From contig OZ020252.1 in NCBI GenBank assembly GCA_963971285.1, positions 13,243,662-13,307,661 of the forward strand: a stretch of 64,000 nucleotides of DNA. Direction: 5' to 3'. Origin of the DNA: Astropecten irregularis (lineage: Eukaryota; Echinodermata; Asteroidea; Paxillosida; Astropectinidae). Made by a program: the position numbers and the translations under genes. The notes beneath the pieces were generated by a model that saw only the letters and a program-made list of their open reading frames with translations, was not told the origin of the DNA and searched no databases. Shown here piece after piece: positions 1 to 64,000 of this stretch; within the stretch, counting starts at the first letter, position 1, and each line of letters begins with the position of its first letter.

Positions 1-152
1 AAAACTTAATATTGAGAGACGTGTAATGGATGGTACGAATCTAGGCCCGGCCTCCAATTCTTCGTTTACAAAACAGAAGATTGGTTGTTGATATTTATCT
101 TAAATGATAGGGCATAAAAAATGGCAAACAATCAAATCACAGGTGCGAAAAA

Positions 153-474
153 TGCAGGCGTGGCTCTAGAGCCAATATTTTGAATTGGGGGGGCTAGAAG
201 AGCAGTTTTTTTTTTGGGGGGGGGGCCTAGAAGACCCAATATTTTGGGGGACTAGACCCTTCCTTCTTCTAACACTCGCTTCTGTTATGTCTTATTAGGT
301 GCAGAAAAACATGCACCTATAGCTTACAGAACAAATTTTTAATGTAATTGGCGCTTAATAACTGAAAAGATCCAGTATTTTCCTTAAGTTTTTTTGTTAT
401 TATATTTTTTTTGGGGGGGGGAGGGGGGCTAGACAAAACTATTGGGGGGTTCAAGCCCCCCTAGCACTACGTGT
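153..474. repeat. Poly-G/C-rich repeat family H (ggctagaa / ttctagcc)
   Basis: It starts aggcgtggctctagagccaa and contains several ggggggctagaagac-type blocks and ttgttattat. Inverted copies lie at 35050-35321 and 56580-56863. Confidence 0.55.
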
Positions 475-939
475 GTAAAAATGGTTTCAAAATGTGCTGA
501 AATGAATAATTTGGTTAAACTAAAGGCTTCCCATTTAATGTCTTTTGTTTTCTCAATTTTAATGATATAAATAATAACATTGATCTAAGGGGGAAGGGGT
601 AGCAACCCCCAAAAGTCAAAAACCCATCTAAAACCGCCACTGGACAAATATCCAGGAATGAGAAGCTTTATTTGACGATATAAAGAGGAATGTTATTACT
701 GGTGATGCTGGGTAGATTTGGTTGAATAATGGGAAACCTTTATCGGGGAAAAGAACTAAAAATTTATGAAGTTCCTCATAAGAACCAACCATCACTGGTC
801 CTCCCTACAACACAAGGCCAAGTTGGAGTCAATAAACAGATGTTTCCAAAGTGAGAATCGGTTGATGGCTTCATTTGGCGAGTGGATGGTTTATACATTT
901 GGCAATCAATTCAATTTGTGAGTCAGCGTTTAAATCTAC

Positions 940-63856
<62,917 letters not shown>

Positions 63857-64000
63857 CTACAAAGAGATTTTCATTTTAGAAATGTACCGTTTGGCGAGCA
63901 CGTCTATCACGACATAACATGTGAAAATCAAAAATGAAATGAAAAAATATATAAAAATACCAATGAATATTTTTACAAGAATAATTTGCAAAACCATAAC

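Overview
The window looks like metazoan genomic DNA: spliced genes, AT-rich introns packed with short inverted-repeat elements and tRNA-derived SINEs, one Ty3/gypsy element and one Penelope-like element. Gene content and repeat style suggest a marine invertebrate, most likely an invertebrate deuterostome (echinoderm, hemichordate or amphioxus). That placement is inferred from general familiarity and no search could be run.

Main gene: almost the whole window is the middle of one minus-strand gene. I can trace 35 exons from 63856 down to 940, all with usable GT-AG sites and matching phases. Together they give 4212 nt (1404 codons) with no stop or frameshift. They encode 24 consecutive von Willebrand factor C (VWC, chordin-type cysteine-rich) modules and nothing else, as expected for the repeat region of a kielin/chordin-like secreted BMP modulator. 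Introns between modules are phase 1 and introns inside modules are phase 0. Both ends of the gene lie outside the window.

Nested gene: the largest intron (14.5 kb, 37756-52294, splitting VWC module 9) holds a plus-strand three-exon gene at 38503-41310. It encodes a small Ig-like type I membrane protein with a one-base frameshift. The same intron holds a 1.5-kb tandem duplication, a 129-bp tandem array, TGACGTCA-rich repeats and a 2-kb, 30-bp minisatellite.

Mobile DNA: a nearly intact gypsy element lies at 19310-24551 (200-bp LTRs with one difference, TSD TGGAC). A GIY-YIG Penelope-like element at about 10171-12880 has its N-terminal coding part inverted. Fold-back relatives of the Penelope ends, several carrying hammerhead-ribozyme-like cores, occur at 7.5, 12.7, 14.9, 37.2 and 62.4 kb. 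A LINE 3' fragment lies at 56.0 kb. At least ten inverted-repeat (MITE-like) families and several tRNA-like SINE families fill the remaining intron sequence.

The VWC protein and the nested Ig-like protein would both act outside the cell or at its surface; no functional link between them is visible. The rest is intronic sequence and transposon debris.
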